DNA from: DATKAS01 sp963733765
Lineage (GTDB): Bacteria; Actinomycetota; Acidimicrobiia; Acidimicrobiales; DATKAS01
Reading direction: 5' to 3'
Assembly: GCA_963733765.1 (NCBI GenBank)
Contig: CAVTEI010000003.1
Span: 186,001-250,000, forward strand
Length of the DNA stretch: 64,000 nucleotides
Under the pieces are notes generated by a model. It was not told the DNA's origin, made no database searches, and saw nothing but the letters and a program-made list of their open reading frames with translations. Of the stretch, positions 28,521-37,704 are shown in pieces. Position numbers and translations under genes: made by a program. How positions within the stretch are numbered: position 1 is the first letter of the stretch; the number at the start of each line of letters is the position of its first letter.

Positions 28521-30448
28521 CGCAGTGGCCAGAGCGCAACGTCGTCGACCGCATCACGGCGACCGACGACGAGATCCGCCAGGCGGTCGCCGAGGCCGAG
28601 GTCCCGCCGCTGTTGCCCGCGCTCGCCTACCTCACCGGCGACTTGTCGTTGCTGCGCGACGACCTGAGGCCCGATCCCCTGCTCATCGGGATGGAGCAGG
28701 GCGGGCTGACGGAAGATCAGCTAGCCACCGCTCGTGCGCTCGCGGTCGAGACGTTGATCACCTACCGCGACAACGGATCGAAGCCGGCGCCGGTGCCCGG
28801 AGACGACGTGTTGCTCCGGATCATGGAGTACGCGGTCGGGGGCGGGGACATGGCCGCGTACCTGCCACTGCTCGAGGAGGAACTCTCGTATCGCGGTGAA
28901 GATCGACGCGCGCCGGGGTGGCACGTGCCCGACGGTGGCACCGACTTCAAGGTCGTGATCATCGGCGCGGGGATGTCCGGCCTGCTCACGGCCCACCGCT
29001 TGCAGCAAGCCGGCGTGTCGTTCGTGGTCCTCGAGAAGGACCGCGATGTCGGCGGCACGTGGTGGGAGAACACGTATCCGGGTTGCCGCGTCGACAACCC
29101 AAACCACAACTACAGCTATTCGTTCGCGCAGCGTCACGACTGGCCGCTCCACTTCTCGACGCAAGACGTGCTGCACGGGTACTTCCGCACCTGCGCGGAT
29201 GCATTCGGGCTGCGCGAGCACATCCGCTTCGAGACCGAGGTCCTGTCGGCCGCGTGGGACGACGATCACGACCGGTGGGAGGTGCGGGTGCGTATCGCCG
29301 GCGGCGCCGAGGAGACCCTCGAAGCCAACGCCGTCGTGAGTGCTGTCGGCCAGCTCAACCGTCCGAAGCTCCCCGACATCCGCGGGCGCGATCGCTTCGA
29401 GGGGCCGTCGTTCCACTCGGCACGATGGGACCCGAGTGTCGATCTGGCCGGGAAGCGGGTGGCCGTGATCGGCACCGGCGCGAGCGCGACCCAGTTCATC
29501 CCCGAGATCGCTCCCGAGGTCAGTGAGCTGCTCGTGTTCCAGCGGACGCCGGCGTGGCTCGGCCCGACCCCCGACTACCACGACGAGGTGTCCGACGGGC
29601 TGAAGTGGCTCTACGCCCACGTCCCTTCGTACAGCGAGTGGAACCGCTTCTGGATCTTCTGGCGGATGGGCGACGGTGGGCTGCCCAACTTCCGGGTCGA
29701 TCCGGAGTGGCAGTCAGGCGGCGAGTCCGTGAGCGCCATCAACGACTTCGTTCGTCTGGTGCTCATCGAGTACCTGAAGGCCGAGTTCGGTGATCGGCCG
29801 GACCTGCTCGAGAAGGTGATCCCCGACTATCCCCCCGGCGCGAAGCGAATGCTCCGCGACAACGGCATTTGGGCGCGCACGCTGAAGCGGGACAACGTGC
29901 GCCTCATCACGGACGACATCAGGGAGATCACGCCAAAGGGCATCGTCACCGCGGACGGCGAGGAGCATCAGGTCGACGCGCTCATCTACGGCACGGGGTT
30001 CCACGCGTCGAAGTTCCTCACGCCGATGAAGGTCACCGGCCGCAATGGCACCGACCTGCACGAGCAGTGGGGGGGCGATGCCCGGGCATATCTCGGTGTC
30101 GCAATCCCGCACTTTCCGAACTTCTTCTGCCTGTACGGCCCGAACACGAACATCGTCGTGAACGGCAGCATCATCTACTTCTCGGAGTGCGGCGTGCGCT
30201 ACATCCTGGGGCTGCTCGAGCTGCTGTTCGAGAGCGAGCAGCGCACCGTCGAGGTGCGCAAGGACGTCCACGACACGTTCAACGAAGCCGTCGACGCCGA
30301 GAACAAGGTGATGGCGTGGGGATGGTCCGACGTGAACAGCTGGTACAAGAACGAGCACGGCCACGTCGCGCAGAACTGGCCGTTCACGCTCCTGGAGTAC
30401 TGGCAGCGCACGTTGCGCCCCAATCCCGACGACTACGTGCTGAGCTGA
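28517..30448 (+). CDS. Baeyer-Villiger-type flavin monooxygenase (HAPMO-like)
   Basis: The enzyme should insert oxygen next to a ketone using NADPH and O2. The 643-residue product has two Rossmann motifs (VIIGAGMSGLLTAHRL near residue 145 and VAVIGTGASATQF near 310) flanking the fingerprint FEGPSFHSARWDP, which fits F-x-G-x3-H-x3-W-(P/D). About 140 residues precede the FAD domain, as in 4-hydroxyacetophenone monooxygenase, and the total length also matches that enzyme. GGTWWENTYPGCRVDNPNHN is the usual FAD-domain signature. ATGA overlap with the dehydrogenase ties it to the operon, so a cyclic or aryl ketone is a likely intermediate. Confidence 0.87.
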   Translation: MTQWPERNVVDRITATDDEIRQAVAEAEVPPLLPALAYLTGDLSLLRDDLRPDPLLIGMEQGGLTEDQLATARALAVETLITYRDNGSKPAPVPGDDVLLRIMEYAVGGGDMAAYLPLLEEELSYRGEDRRAPGWHVPDGGTDFKVVIIGAGMSGLLTAHRLQQAGVSFVVLEKDRDVGGTWWENTYPGCRVDNPNHNYSYSFAQRHDWPLHFSTQDVLHGYFRTCADAFGLREHIRFETEVLSAAWDDDHDRWEVRVRIAGGAEETLEANAVVSAVGQLNRPKLPDIRGRDRFEGPSFHSARWDPSVDLAGKRVAVIGTGASATQFIPEIAPEVSELLVFQRTPAWLGPTPDYHDEVSDGLKWLYAHVPSYSEWNRFWIFWRMGDGGLPNFRVDPEWQSGGESVSAINDFVRLVLIEYLKAEFGDRPDLLEKVIPDYPPGAKRMLRDNGIWARTLKRDNVRLITDDIREITPKGIVTADGEEHQVDALIYGTGFHASKFLTPMKVTGRNGTDLHEQWGGDARAYLGVAIPHFPNFFCLYGPNTNIVVNGSIIYFSECGVRYILGLLELLFESEQRTVEVRKDVHDTFNEAVDAENKVMAWGWSDVNSWYKNEHGHVAQNWPFTLLEYWQRTLRPNPDDYVLS

Positions 30449-30488
30449 CTCGCCCGCTGGGGCTGAACCCCTCACGAGCAGGACGGGA

Positions 30489-30494
30489 TACGGT
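30489..30494 (+). promoter_or_regulatory. Leaderless-type -10 element of the cyd operon
   Basis: TACGGT ends six bases before the cydD ATG, and no Shine-Dalgarno sequence precedes that ATG. This is the layout of a leaderless actinobacterial transcript. No clear -35 is visible. Confidence 0.4.
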
Positions 30495-30500
30495 GCGCCA

Positions 30501-32153
30501 ATGCGCGCTGTCGACCCGCGGCTGCTGCGGCTTGGCAGGGCTACGCGCCGTTATCTCGCGGTTTCGGTTCTGCTCGGCGCGCTGACCGCGCTGCTCGTTG
30601 TTGCACAGGCGTGGTTGCTCGCCGACGTCGTCTCGCGTGCATTCTCCGGCGACCAGAGCGCCACAGACCTGAGGACGCCGCTCAGCGTGCTGCTCGCGGT
30701 CGTGCTCGCCCGAGCGGCGATTGCTTGGTACACCGAGGTCGCGGCGAACCGGTCGTCGAGCCGGGTGAAGTCGCAGCTGCGACAGGCGTTCGTCGAGAAG
30801 GTCGCCGAGACTGCGCCCTCCGCGGACCGCCAACCGGTCGGCGAGCTCGCGACGCTGGCGACGCACGGCATCGATGCACTCGACGGCTACTTCTCCCGCT
30901 ACCTCCCTCAGCTCGTGCTCGCCGTGATCGTGCCGATCACGGTGATCGTGGCCGTGGCGGCCACCGACTGGATCTCTGCGATCACGCTCGCGGTGACCGT
31001 GCCGCTCATCCCCGTCTTCATGGCGCTGATCGGGATGCGAGTCCGCTCCCGTCAGGACCGCCAGCTCCGGACGTTGCAGGTTCTGTCGGGCCACTTCCTC
31101 GACGTGGTGCGCGGGCTCGCGACGCTCAAGGTGTTCGGCCGCTCGAAGGCGCAGGTCGAGACGATCCAGGCTGTGACCGACAGCTATCGCCGTTCGACCA
31201 TGTCGACGCTGCGTCTCGCCTTTCTTTCGTCGCTCGTGCTCGAGCTCGTCGCCAGCGTGGCGGTCGCGCTCGTCGCCGTGGAGGTCGGGCTACGTCTCCT
31301 GCACGGGCACCTCGACCTGCAGAGCTCGTTGTTCGTGCTCGTGCTCGCGCCGGAGGCGTATCTGCCGTTGCGCCTCGTCGGCACCAACTACCACGCCAGC
31401 GCGGAAGGACTCAGCGCGGCCGACCAGATGTTCGCGGTGCTCGAACGGCCCTCACCCGCGCGGGGCGATCGGAGCGACGTTCCCGATCCCGCGACGCACG
31501 ACATCGAGTTCGATCGGCTTCTGATCGGCTATCCCGACCGCGCCGGTCCGGTGCTCGACGGATGGTCGCTCACGATCGAGCCCGGTGAGGTCGTCGCACT
31601 CGCCGGACCGAGCGGCTGTGGCAAGTCGACGGTGTTGAAGGTGCTGCTCGGCTTCCTCGCGCCCCAGGGCGGGACGCTGCGGGTCGGCGGGGTGGATGTC
31701 GCGACGCTCGATCCGGATGCGTGGCGCGCGCACATCTCATGGATGCCCCAGCATCCTCATCTCTTCGAAGGCACGATCGCCGAGAACCTGCGGCTCGGCC
31801 GGAGCGACGCGACCGACGACGAGCTCTGGCATGCACTCGCCCTCGCATCGCTCGCCGACCGCGTGGCCGAGCTGCCCCAGAAGCTCGAAACCCGACTCGC
31901 CGAACGCGGTGCCGGGCTTTCTGCTGGGGAACGGCAACGAGTCGCCCTCGCGCGGGCGTTCGTCCGCGACGCGCCGCTCGTCCTGCTCGACGAACCCACC
32001 GCTCACCTCGACAGCGCGACCGAGGCACGAGTCACCGAATCGCTGAGACTGTTCGCGTCCGGGCGAACGATGGTGGTGGTCGCGCACCGGCCGGCGTTGC
32101 TGGCGATGGCCGACCGCGTCGTAGAGCTCGCACCGGCGATGGCTCTCCGATGA
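30501..32153 (+). CDS. cydD: Thiol reductant ABC exporter, subunit CydD
   Basis: CydDC exports cysteine or glutathione to the outer side of the membrane, which is needed to assemble cytochrome bd. The 550-residue half-transporter has six helices, the first about residues 20-45 (LAVSVLLGALTALLVVAQAW). The ATPase domain follows with Walker A GPSGCGKST near residue 366, an LSAGERQRVALARAF signature and Walker B LVLLDEPTAHLD. The signature has LSAGE rather than LSGGQ, as in CydD proteins. It is the first gene of the respiratory operon and overlaps cydC as ATGA. Confidence 0.92.
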   Translation: MRAVDPRLLRLGRATRRYLAVSVLLGALTALLVVAQAWLLADVVSRAFSGDQSATDLRTPLSVLLAVVLARAAIAWYTEVAANRSSSRVKSQLRQAFVEKVAETAPSADRQPVGELATLATHGIDALDGYFSRYLPQLVLAVIVPITVIVAVAATDWISAITLAVTVPLIPVFMALIGMRVRSRQDRQLRTLQVLSGHFLDVVRGLATLKVFGRSKAQVETIQAVTDSYRRSTMSTLRLAFLSSLVLELVASVAVALVAVEVGLRLLHGHLDLQSSLFVLVLAPEAYLPLRLVGTNYHASAEGLSAADQMFAVLERPSPARGDRSDVPDPATHDIEFDRLLIGYPDRAGPVLDGWSLTIEPGEVVALAGPSGCGKSTVLKVLLGFLAPQGGTLRVGGVDVATLDPDAWRAHISWMPQHPHLFEGTIAENLRLGRSDATDDELWHALALASLADRVAELPQKLETRLAERGAGLSAGERQRVALARAFVRDAPLVLLDEPTAHLDSATEARVTESLRLFASGRTMVVVAHRPALLAMADRVVELAPAMALR

Positions 32154-33895
32154 CCGATCCCCGCACTCCGGTCGCCTCAGTCGGGCAGACGATTCGCCTC
32201 GCCCGCCCGACGACGGGGCGGCTGGCGCTCGCCATCGGTCTCGGCGCGGCATCAGTGGCGGCAGGCATCGCGCTGCTCGCCACGTCGGCGTGGTTGATCT
32301 CGCGAGCGTCGCAGCAGCCGTCGATCGCGGACCTCGGCCTGGCGATCGTCGCGGTTCGGTTCTTCGCACTGTCCCGCGGCCTCTTCCGCTACGGGGAGCG
32401 GCTGGTCGGCCACGACGCGGCCTTCCGGATCCTGGCCGACGTGCGCACTCGCATCTACGAACGCCTCGAGCGGCTGGCCCCTTGCGGGCTCGGGGTCTTC
32501 CACCGCGGCGACCTGCTGACCCGGTTGGTGAGCGACGTCGACGCCCTGCAGGACGTCGCGTTGCGGGTCATGCCCGCGTGGATCATCGCCGCCGTCGTCG
32601 GTCTCGCCACGGTCGGCGTGCTGTGGTGGCTGCTTCCCTCCGCGGCGCTCACCGTCGGGCTGCTCTTGCTCGCATGTGCCACCGTCGTGCCGGCCGTCGC
32701 CCGGAAGCTCGCGCAACGTACCGAGGCGCGACGTGCGCCCGCACGAGGCGAGCTGAACGCAGCCATCGTCGATCTCCTCGACGGCGCCCCCGACCTCGTT
32801 GCGTTCGGCGCGACCCCAACGCAACTCGGGCGAATCGCGGCACGCGATGCCGAGCTGACTGAGCTCGCTTCGGCGTCGGCCCGCACGGCGGGCGTCGGAT
32901 CCGGTCTCACCGCGCTCGGGGCAGGGCTCGCGATGTGGAGCGCTGTGGCGCTCGGAGTGTCCGCGGTCCATGACGGTCGCCTCGACGGCGTGATGCTCGC
33001 CGTCGTCGCGCTGATCCCGCTGGCGGCGTTCGAGCTCGTCATCGGCCTCCCGACGGCCGCGCAATCGCTCGAGGGCGCGCGTCGATCGGCCGCCCGGATC
33101 GACGCGGTGCTCGACGCCCCCGTGCCCGTCCGCGAGCCCGAGCGCCCGGCTCCGACCCGCAGGTCCGGGGAGCACGCCGTGCGTATCCGTGGATTGCGGG
33201 CCCGCTACGGCGCCGAGGCTCCCTGGGTCCTCGACGGCATCGACCTCGATCTGAGCCCGGGCCGGCGCGTCGCCTTGGTCGGACCGAGCGGATCGGGAAA
33301 GACGACCCTCGCGGCCGTGCTCGTGCGCTTCGTCGAGTACAGCGGCTCGGTGACGCTCGACGGAACCGAGCTCCAGGCGCTCGCCGCCGACGACGTTCGG
33401 CGGATCATCGGCCTGGTCGAGCAGGACCCGCACATCTTCGACTCCACCATTCGCGAGAACCTGCGACTGGCGCGCCCCGCGGCTTCTGACCGCGACCTGC
33501 GAGCCGCGCTCGACCGGGCCCGGTTGCTCGACTGGGTCGACACGCTGCCCCTCGGGCTCGACACTGCTGTGGGCGAGCACGGCGCCCGGCTCTCCGGAGG
33601 TCAGCGCCAACGGTTGGCTCTCGCGCGCGCCGTCCTCGCCGACTTCCCGATCGTCGTGCTCGACGAGCCGGGAGAGCATCTCGATGTCGAGACCGCCGAC
33701 GCGCTCATGACCGATCTGCTCTCGGCAACCGAGGGTCGCACCACGCTCATCATCACCCACCGCGCTTCTGGTCTCGACGAGGTCGACGAGATCGTCGTGC
33801 TCGACCGCGGTCGGGTCGCGGAGCGGATCGAACACGACACCTCATCCCCCGCTTTGGCGCTCGCGGGCACCGCGAACGGGAGGTCCCCGCAGTGA
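32150..33895 (+). CDS. cydC: Thiol reductant ABC exporter, subunit CydC
   Basis: This is the partner half of the CydDC exporter. The 581-residue protein has the CydC-typical N-terminal helix LLATSAWLISRASQQPS and RFFALSRGLFRYGERLVGHD. Its ATPase domain has Walker A VGPSGSGKTT near residue 378, signature LSGGQRQRLALARAV, Walker B IVVLDEPGEHLD and H-loop LIITHRASGLD. The start overlaps the cydD stop as ATGA, and its stop overlaps the cydA GTG as GTGA, indicating strict translational coupling of transporter and oxidase. Confidence 0.92.
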   Translation: MTDPRTPVASVGQTIRLARPTTGRLALAIGLGAASVAAGIALLATSAWLISRASQQPSIADLGLAIVAVRFFALSRGLFRYGERLVGHDAAFRILADVRTRIYERLERLAPCGLGVFHRGDLLTRLVSDVDALQDVALRVMPAWIIAAVVGLATVGVLWWLLPSAALTVGLLLLACATVVPAVARKLAQRTEARRAPARGELNAAIVDLLDGAPDLVAFGATPTQLGRIAARDAELTELASASARTAGVGSGLTALGAGLAMWSAVALGVSAVHDGRLDGVMLAVVALIPLAAFELVIGLPTAAQSLEGARRSAARIDAVLDAPVPVREPERPAPTRRSGEHAVRIRGLRARYGAEAPWVLDGIDLDLSPGRRVALVGPSGSGKTTLAAVLVRFVEYSGSVTLDGTELQALAADDVRRIIGLVEQDPHIFDSTIRENLRLARPAASDRDLRAALDRARLLDWVDTLPLGLDTAVGEHGARLSGGQRQRLALARAVLADFPIVVLDEPGEHLDVETADALMTDLLSATEGRTTLIITHRASGLDEVDEIVVLDRGRVAERIEHDTSSPALALAGTANGRSPQ

Positions 33896-35313
33896 ACGTC
33901 GACCTGGCGCGGATCCAGTTCGCGTCGACGACCATCTACCACTTCCTGTTCGTCCCGGTCACGATCGGGCTCAGCTTCCTCGTCGCCGTGCTGCAGACGA
34001 TGTGGCATCGCTCGCGCGACCCGGAGCACCGCCGCCTGACGAAGTTCTTCGGCACGTTGCTCGTGATCAATGTCGCGATCGGCGTCGTCACGGGACTCGT
34101 GCAGGAGTTCCAGTTCGGTATGAACTGGTCGGACTACTCGCGGTACGTCGGCGACGTCTTCGGCGCTCCCCTCGCGATGGAAGGCCTCGCTGCGTTCTTC
34201 TTGGAGTCGACGTTCCTCGGACTGTGGCTGTTCGGATGGGATCGACTGCCGCCCCGCATCCACCTCGCGTGCATCTGGGCTGTCGCGATCGGCGGGATTC
34301 TTTCGGCGGCGTTCATCATGGCGGCCAACTCTTGGATGCAGAACCCCGTCGGCTACACGATCGACCCCGAGACCAATCGACCCGTGCTCAACGACATTCT
34401 CGCGGTGTTCACGAACCCGGTGTTCGTGTGGGGCTACCTCCACGTGCTCCTGGCATCGCTCGTCACGGGCTCACTGATCATGCTCGGAGTCTCGGCGTGG
34501 CATCTTCACCGGGACAGCGAGTCGACGGCGTTCCAGCGCACGGCGAAGGTCGCGCTCGTCGTGCTGGTGCCGGCCATCTTCATGAACCTGGTGGTGGGCA
34601 GCAAGCTCGGCGTCATCGAGACCAGGTACCAGCCGATGAAGATCGCCGCTGCCGAGGCGCAGTGGAACACGTGCGACCCGTGCTCGTTCTCGGCCTTCCA
34701 GATCGGGGGCGGCAACAACGACCCGACGCCGACGAAGATCATCCAGATCCCCCACCTGCTCTCGGTGCTCGCCGACGGCACCTGGGACGGGCAGGTGGTC
34801 GGGCTCAACGAGCTGGAGGCGCAATACGAAGCGCAGTACGGGCCGGGCTACTACATCCCGAACGTGTTCATCCAGTACTGGTCGATGCGAGTGATGGCGT
34901 ACCTCGGCGCGTTGACGTTCCTCTTCTCGCTCTGGGGAGCGTGGCTGCTCTACAAGCGCAAGCTGGCAACCGCGAAGTGGTTCCTGCTCGCGGCGACGTG
35001 GGCGATGGTCACCCCGTTCCTGATGAACACGGCCGGTTGGGTGCTCACCGAGAACGGGCGCCAGCCCTGGATCGTGCAAGGGCTCATGACGGTCCAAGAC
35101 GGCGTCTCGCCCTCGGTCTCCGTCACCGAGCTGTGGATCAGCCTGATCTTCTTCATTGCGCTCTACGCGGCGCTCGGCGCGGTCGACGGCACGTTGATGT
35201 TCCGCTTCGGCCGGCAGGCGCTCGGCGAAGGAGACGAGCACGGACACGGCGAGCCGACCTCCGAAGAGACACCGTCACCCGATGACGAGCCGGTCCCGGC
35301 TCTCACCTACTAG
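33892..35313 (+). CDS. cydA: Cytochrome bd ubiquinol/menaquinol oxidase subunit I
   Basis: CydA binds haems b558, b595 and d and oxidises quinol while reducing oxygen to water with high affinity. The 473-residue protein has nine or so transmembrane helices. The N-terminal FASTTIYHFLFVPVTIGLSF holds a haem-ligand histidine. Other motifs are SWMQNPVGYTID, HVLLASLVTGS and the conserved GRQPWIVQGLM. The loop between helices 6 and 7 is short, as in the actinobacterial and Geobacillus type. It starts at GTG 33892 inside the cydC stop, and cydB follows nine bases downstream. Confidence 0.95.
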   Translation: MNVDLARIQFASTTIYHFLFVPVTIGLSFLVAVLQTMWHRSRDPEHRRLTKFFGTLLVINVAIGVVTGLVQEFQFGMNWSDYSRYVGDVFGAPLAMEGLAAFFLESTFLGLWLFGWDRLPPRIHLACIWAVAIGGILSAAFIMAANSWMQNPVGYTIDPETNRPVLNDILAVFTNPVFVWGYLHVLLASLVTGSLIMLGVSAWHLHRDSESTAFQRTAKVALVVLVPAIFMNLVVGSKLGVIETRYQPMKIAAAEAQWNTCDPCSFSAFQIGGGNNDPTPTKIIQIPHLLSVLADGTWDGQVVGLNELEAQYEAQYGPGYYIPNVFIQYWSMRVMAYLGALTFLFSLWGAWLLYKRKLATAKWFLLAATWAMVTPFLMNTAGWVLTENGRQPWIVQGLMTVQDGVSPSVSVTELWISLIFFIALYAALGAVDGTLMFRFGRQALGEGDEHGHGEPTSEETPSPDDEPVPALTY

Positions 35314-35322
35314 GGGTCGATC

Positions 35323-36336
35323 ATGGGATTGCAGATCGTCTGGTTCGGGATCATCACGATCTTCTGGGTGGGGTTCTTCGTGCTCGAGGGCTTCGACTTC
35401 GGCGTGGGCGCCCTGCACACGTTCGTCGGGAAGACCAACCTCGAACGCCGAGTCGCCATCAACACGATCGGGCCCTTCTGGGACGGCAACGAGGTGTGGC
35501 TCATCGTCGCTGGAGGCGCGACGTTCGCCGCGTTCCCCGATTGGTACGCGTCGTGGTTCTCTGCGCTCTACCTCGCGTTCGTGCTCGTGCTGTTCGCGCT
35601 CATCATCCGAGGCGTCTCGTTCGAGTACCGCGGCAGGATCGACCAGCCGAGATGGCGGACGACGTGGAGCCTGGCCCTGACCACGGGCAGCCTCATGTTG
35701 CCGCTCTTGTTCGGCATCGGGATCGGCGACCTGCTCTACGGGCTGCCCATCGACTCGAACGGCGACTTCACCGGCTCGTTCATCGACCTGTTGACGCCCT
35801 ACGGCGTCTGGGTGGGCCTGACCCTGCTGTCGCTCACGTTGCTGCACGGTTCGATCTTCCTCACACTCCGCACCACGGGCATCGTGCACGATCGGGCGCG
35901 GCGTATGGCGGGGCCGTTCGCGCTGATCGCCATTGCGACGGTGGCCGTGTTCACGGTGTGGACGCAGGTGCTTTCCGACCAGGGCGACATTCCCGGGCCG
36001 CTCGAATTCATCCCACTGCTCGCGATCGTGGGCGCGGCCTGGGCGGTGCGCGACGGGCACGACGGGTGGGCGTTCGCCGCGACATCGACGGCCATCGGCC
36101 TCGCAGTCGCGTCGATCTTCATCGCGCTCTACCCCAACGTCATGATCTCGAGCACCGACGAGGCGAACAACCTCACCGTCGAGAACGCCGCATCAGGCAG
36201 CTACGCCCTCAAGGTGATGACGGTCGTCGCCGTGGTGCTGTTCCCTGTCGTGCTCATCTACCAAGCCTGGAACTTCCACGTGTTCCGGCACCGCATCGCC
36301 AGCCCGAAGGCGACCGCGGACGACACCGCCAACTGA
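35323..36336 (+). CDS. cydB: Cytochrome bd oxidase subunit II
   Basis: CydB is the structural partner of CydA in the membrane oxidase. The 337-residue protein starts MGLQIVWFGIITIFWVGFFV and has the CydB signature LEGFDFGVGALHTFVGKTN followed by GPFWDGNEVWLIVAGGATF. About eight transmembrane helices are evident, and the length is normal. It is followed after 16 bases by ndh. Confidence 0.95.
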   Translation: MGLQIVWFGIITIFWVGFFVLEGFDFGVGALHTFVGKTNLERRVAINTIGPFWDGNEVWLIVAGGATFAAFPDWYASWFSALYLAFVLVLFALIIRGVSFEYRGRIDQPRWRTTWSLALTTGSLMLPLLFGIGIGDLLYGLPIDSNGDFTGSFIDLLTPYGVWVGLTLLSLTLLHGSIFLTLRTTGIVHDRARRMAGPFALIAIATVAVFTVWTQVLSDQGDIPGPLEFIPLLAIVGAAWAVRDGHDGWAFAATSTAIGLAVASIFIALYPNVMISSTDEANNLTVENAASGSYALKVMTVVAVVLFPVVLIYQAWNFHVFRHRIASPKATADDTAN

Positions 36337-36352
36337 CGATCGGAGCAAGAGC

Positions 36353-37696
36353 GTGTCAGCAAAGAAGGCAGAGAAGAAGGATACGAAGCCGTCAGTGGTG
36401 ATCGTTGGAGGTGGCTTCGCTGGCGTCGGTTGCGCGAAGAAGCTGGCCGACCACGACATCCCCGTCACGTTGCTCGACCGTCACAACTACCAGCAGTTCC
36501 AGCCGCTGCTGTATCAAGTGGCCACAGCCGAGCTGGCGACGACCGACGTCGCTCGGCCGCTGCGGGCGATCTTCGCCAAGGACAAGTCGGTGACCATGAG
36601 ACAGCTCGCCGTCACCTCGGTCGATCCCGAGACGCGCACCGTCACGACCTCGGACGGGCAGAAGTTCACCGGCGACTACGTGGTCATCGCGGCCGGCACG
36701 CAACCCAACTTCTTCCACACCCCGGGCGCCGACAAGTTCGCGTTTCCTCTCTACTCGGTGCAGGACGCGACGAACTTGCGGGCGCAGGTCTTCGAGGTGT
36801 TCGAGGAGGCGGCCGACAACCCGGCCCGCATCGAGCAGGGCGCGCTCAACTTCGTGATCGTCGGTGCCGGACCGACCGGCGTCGAGACGGCCGGCGCGCT
36901 GGCAGACCTGGTGAACCAGGTGATGCCGAAACGCTTCCATACGATCGCCGTCGACCGCGCCCAGATCTACCTCGTCGACCTCGGCCAGGTCGTGCTGCGC
37001 GCGTTCTCGGAGAAGGCTCACGCCTACGCCGCGGAGCGGCTGCAACGAAATGGCGTGAAGCTGCTGCTGGGGGTCGGCGTCAAGGAGGTTCGCAAGGGCA
37101 AGGTCGTCCTCACCGATGACACCGAGATCCTCACCCGCACCGTGATCTGGGGCGGCGGCATCCAGGCGTCCGCGATCGCCGCGAATGTGGGGCTGCCGAC
37201 CGGGCACGGTGGTCGACTCGCGAGCGAGCCCGACCTCACCGTCGAGGGGCACGAGCGCGTGTACGTGATCGGTGACATCGCGGCGATCCCCGATCCCGAC
37301 GGCAACGACCTGCCTCAGCTCGGCTCGGTCGCTCTGCAGTCCGGGCACTGGGCGGCCGAGAACATCCTCGCCGACATCGCGGGCAAGCCCCGCAAGCCGT
37401 TCCACTACAAGGACAAGGGCATCATGGCGATGATCGGCGACGGCGCCGCGGTCGCCGAGATGGGCAAGCACCACCACGAGCTCCATGGCCATGTCGCCTT
37501 CGCCGCGTGGCTCGGAGTGCATGCGTGGCTCATGAGCGGGGTCCGCACTCGCATCGACGCGTTCGTCGCGTGGGCCAGCGACTTCGTCGGTGCGAGCCGC
37601 GCGAGCTCGATCATCGTCGATCCCGACACCGCATGCCTCGACTGGGGCGATGAGGAAGGCGCGGACGAGCCGCTCAGCCACGAGCCGCCGGTCTAG
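36353..37696 (+). CDS. ndh: Type II NADH dehydrogenase (NDH-2)
   Basis: NDH-2 is a single-subunit FAD enzyme that passes electrons from NADH to quinone without pumping protons. The 447-residue protein has an FAD Rossmann motif (VVIVGGGFAGVGCAKKL), the quinone-side signature NYQQFQPLLYQVATAEL, a second dinucleotide motif FVIVGAGPTGVETAGALADL and the late FAD motif YVIGDIAAIPD. A C-terminal amphipathic region (HVAFAAWLGVHAWLMSG) fits membrane attachment. The start is GTG 36353. With cytochrome bd directly upstream the operon encodes a minimal NADH-to-oxygen chain. A Lys-rich N-terminal tail (KKAEKKDTK) is unusual. Confidence 0.92.
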   Translation: MSAKKAEKKDTKPSVVIVGGGFAGVGCAKKLADHDIPVTLLDRHNYQQFQPLLYQVATAELATTDVARPLRAIFAKDKSVTMRQLAVTSVDPETRTVTTSDGQKFTGDYVVIAAGTQPNFFHTPGADKFAFPLYSVQDATNLRAQVFEVFEEAADNPARIEQGALNFVIVGAGPTGVETAGALADLVNQVMPKRFHTIAVDRAQIYLVDLGQVVLRAFSEKAHAYAAERLQRNGVKLLLGVGVKEVRKGKVVLTDDTEILTRTVIWGGGIQASAIAANVGLPTGHGGRLASEPDLTVEGHERVYVIGDIAAIPDPDGNDLPQLGSVALQSGHWAAENILADIAGKPRKPFHYKDKGIMAMIGDGAAVAEMGKHHHELHGHVAFAAWLGVHAWLMSGVRTRIDAFVAWASDFVGASRASSIIVDPDTACLDWGDEEGADEPLSHEPPV

Positions 37697-37704
37697 GTGT
37701 ACAT

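Noticed and set aside
30450..30478. Hairpin with GGGG-CTGAA-CCCC after the monooxygenase gene as a terminator
   Set aside because: The core stem is only four base pairs with no T run on either strand.
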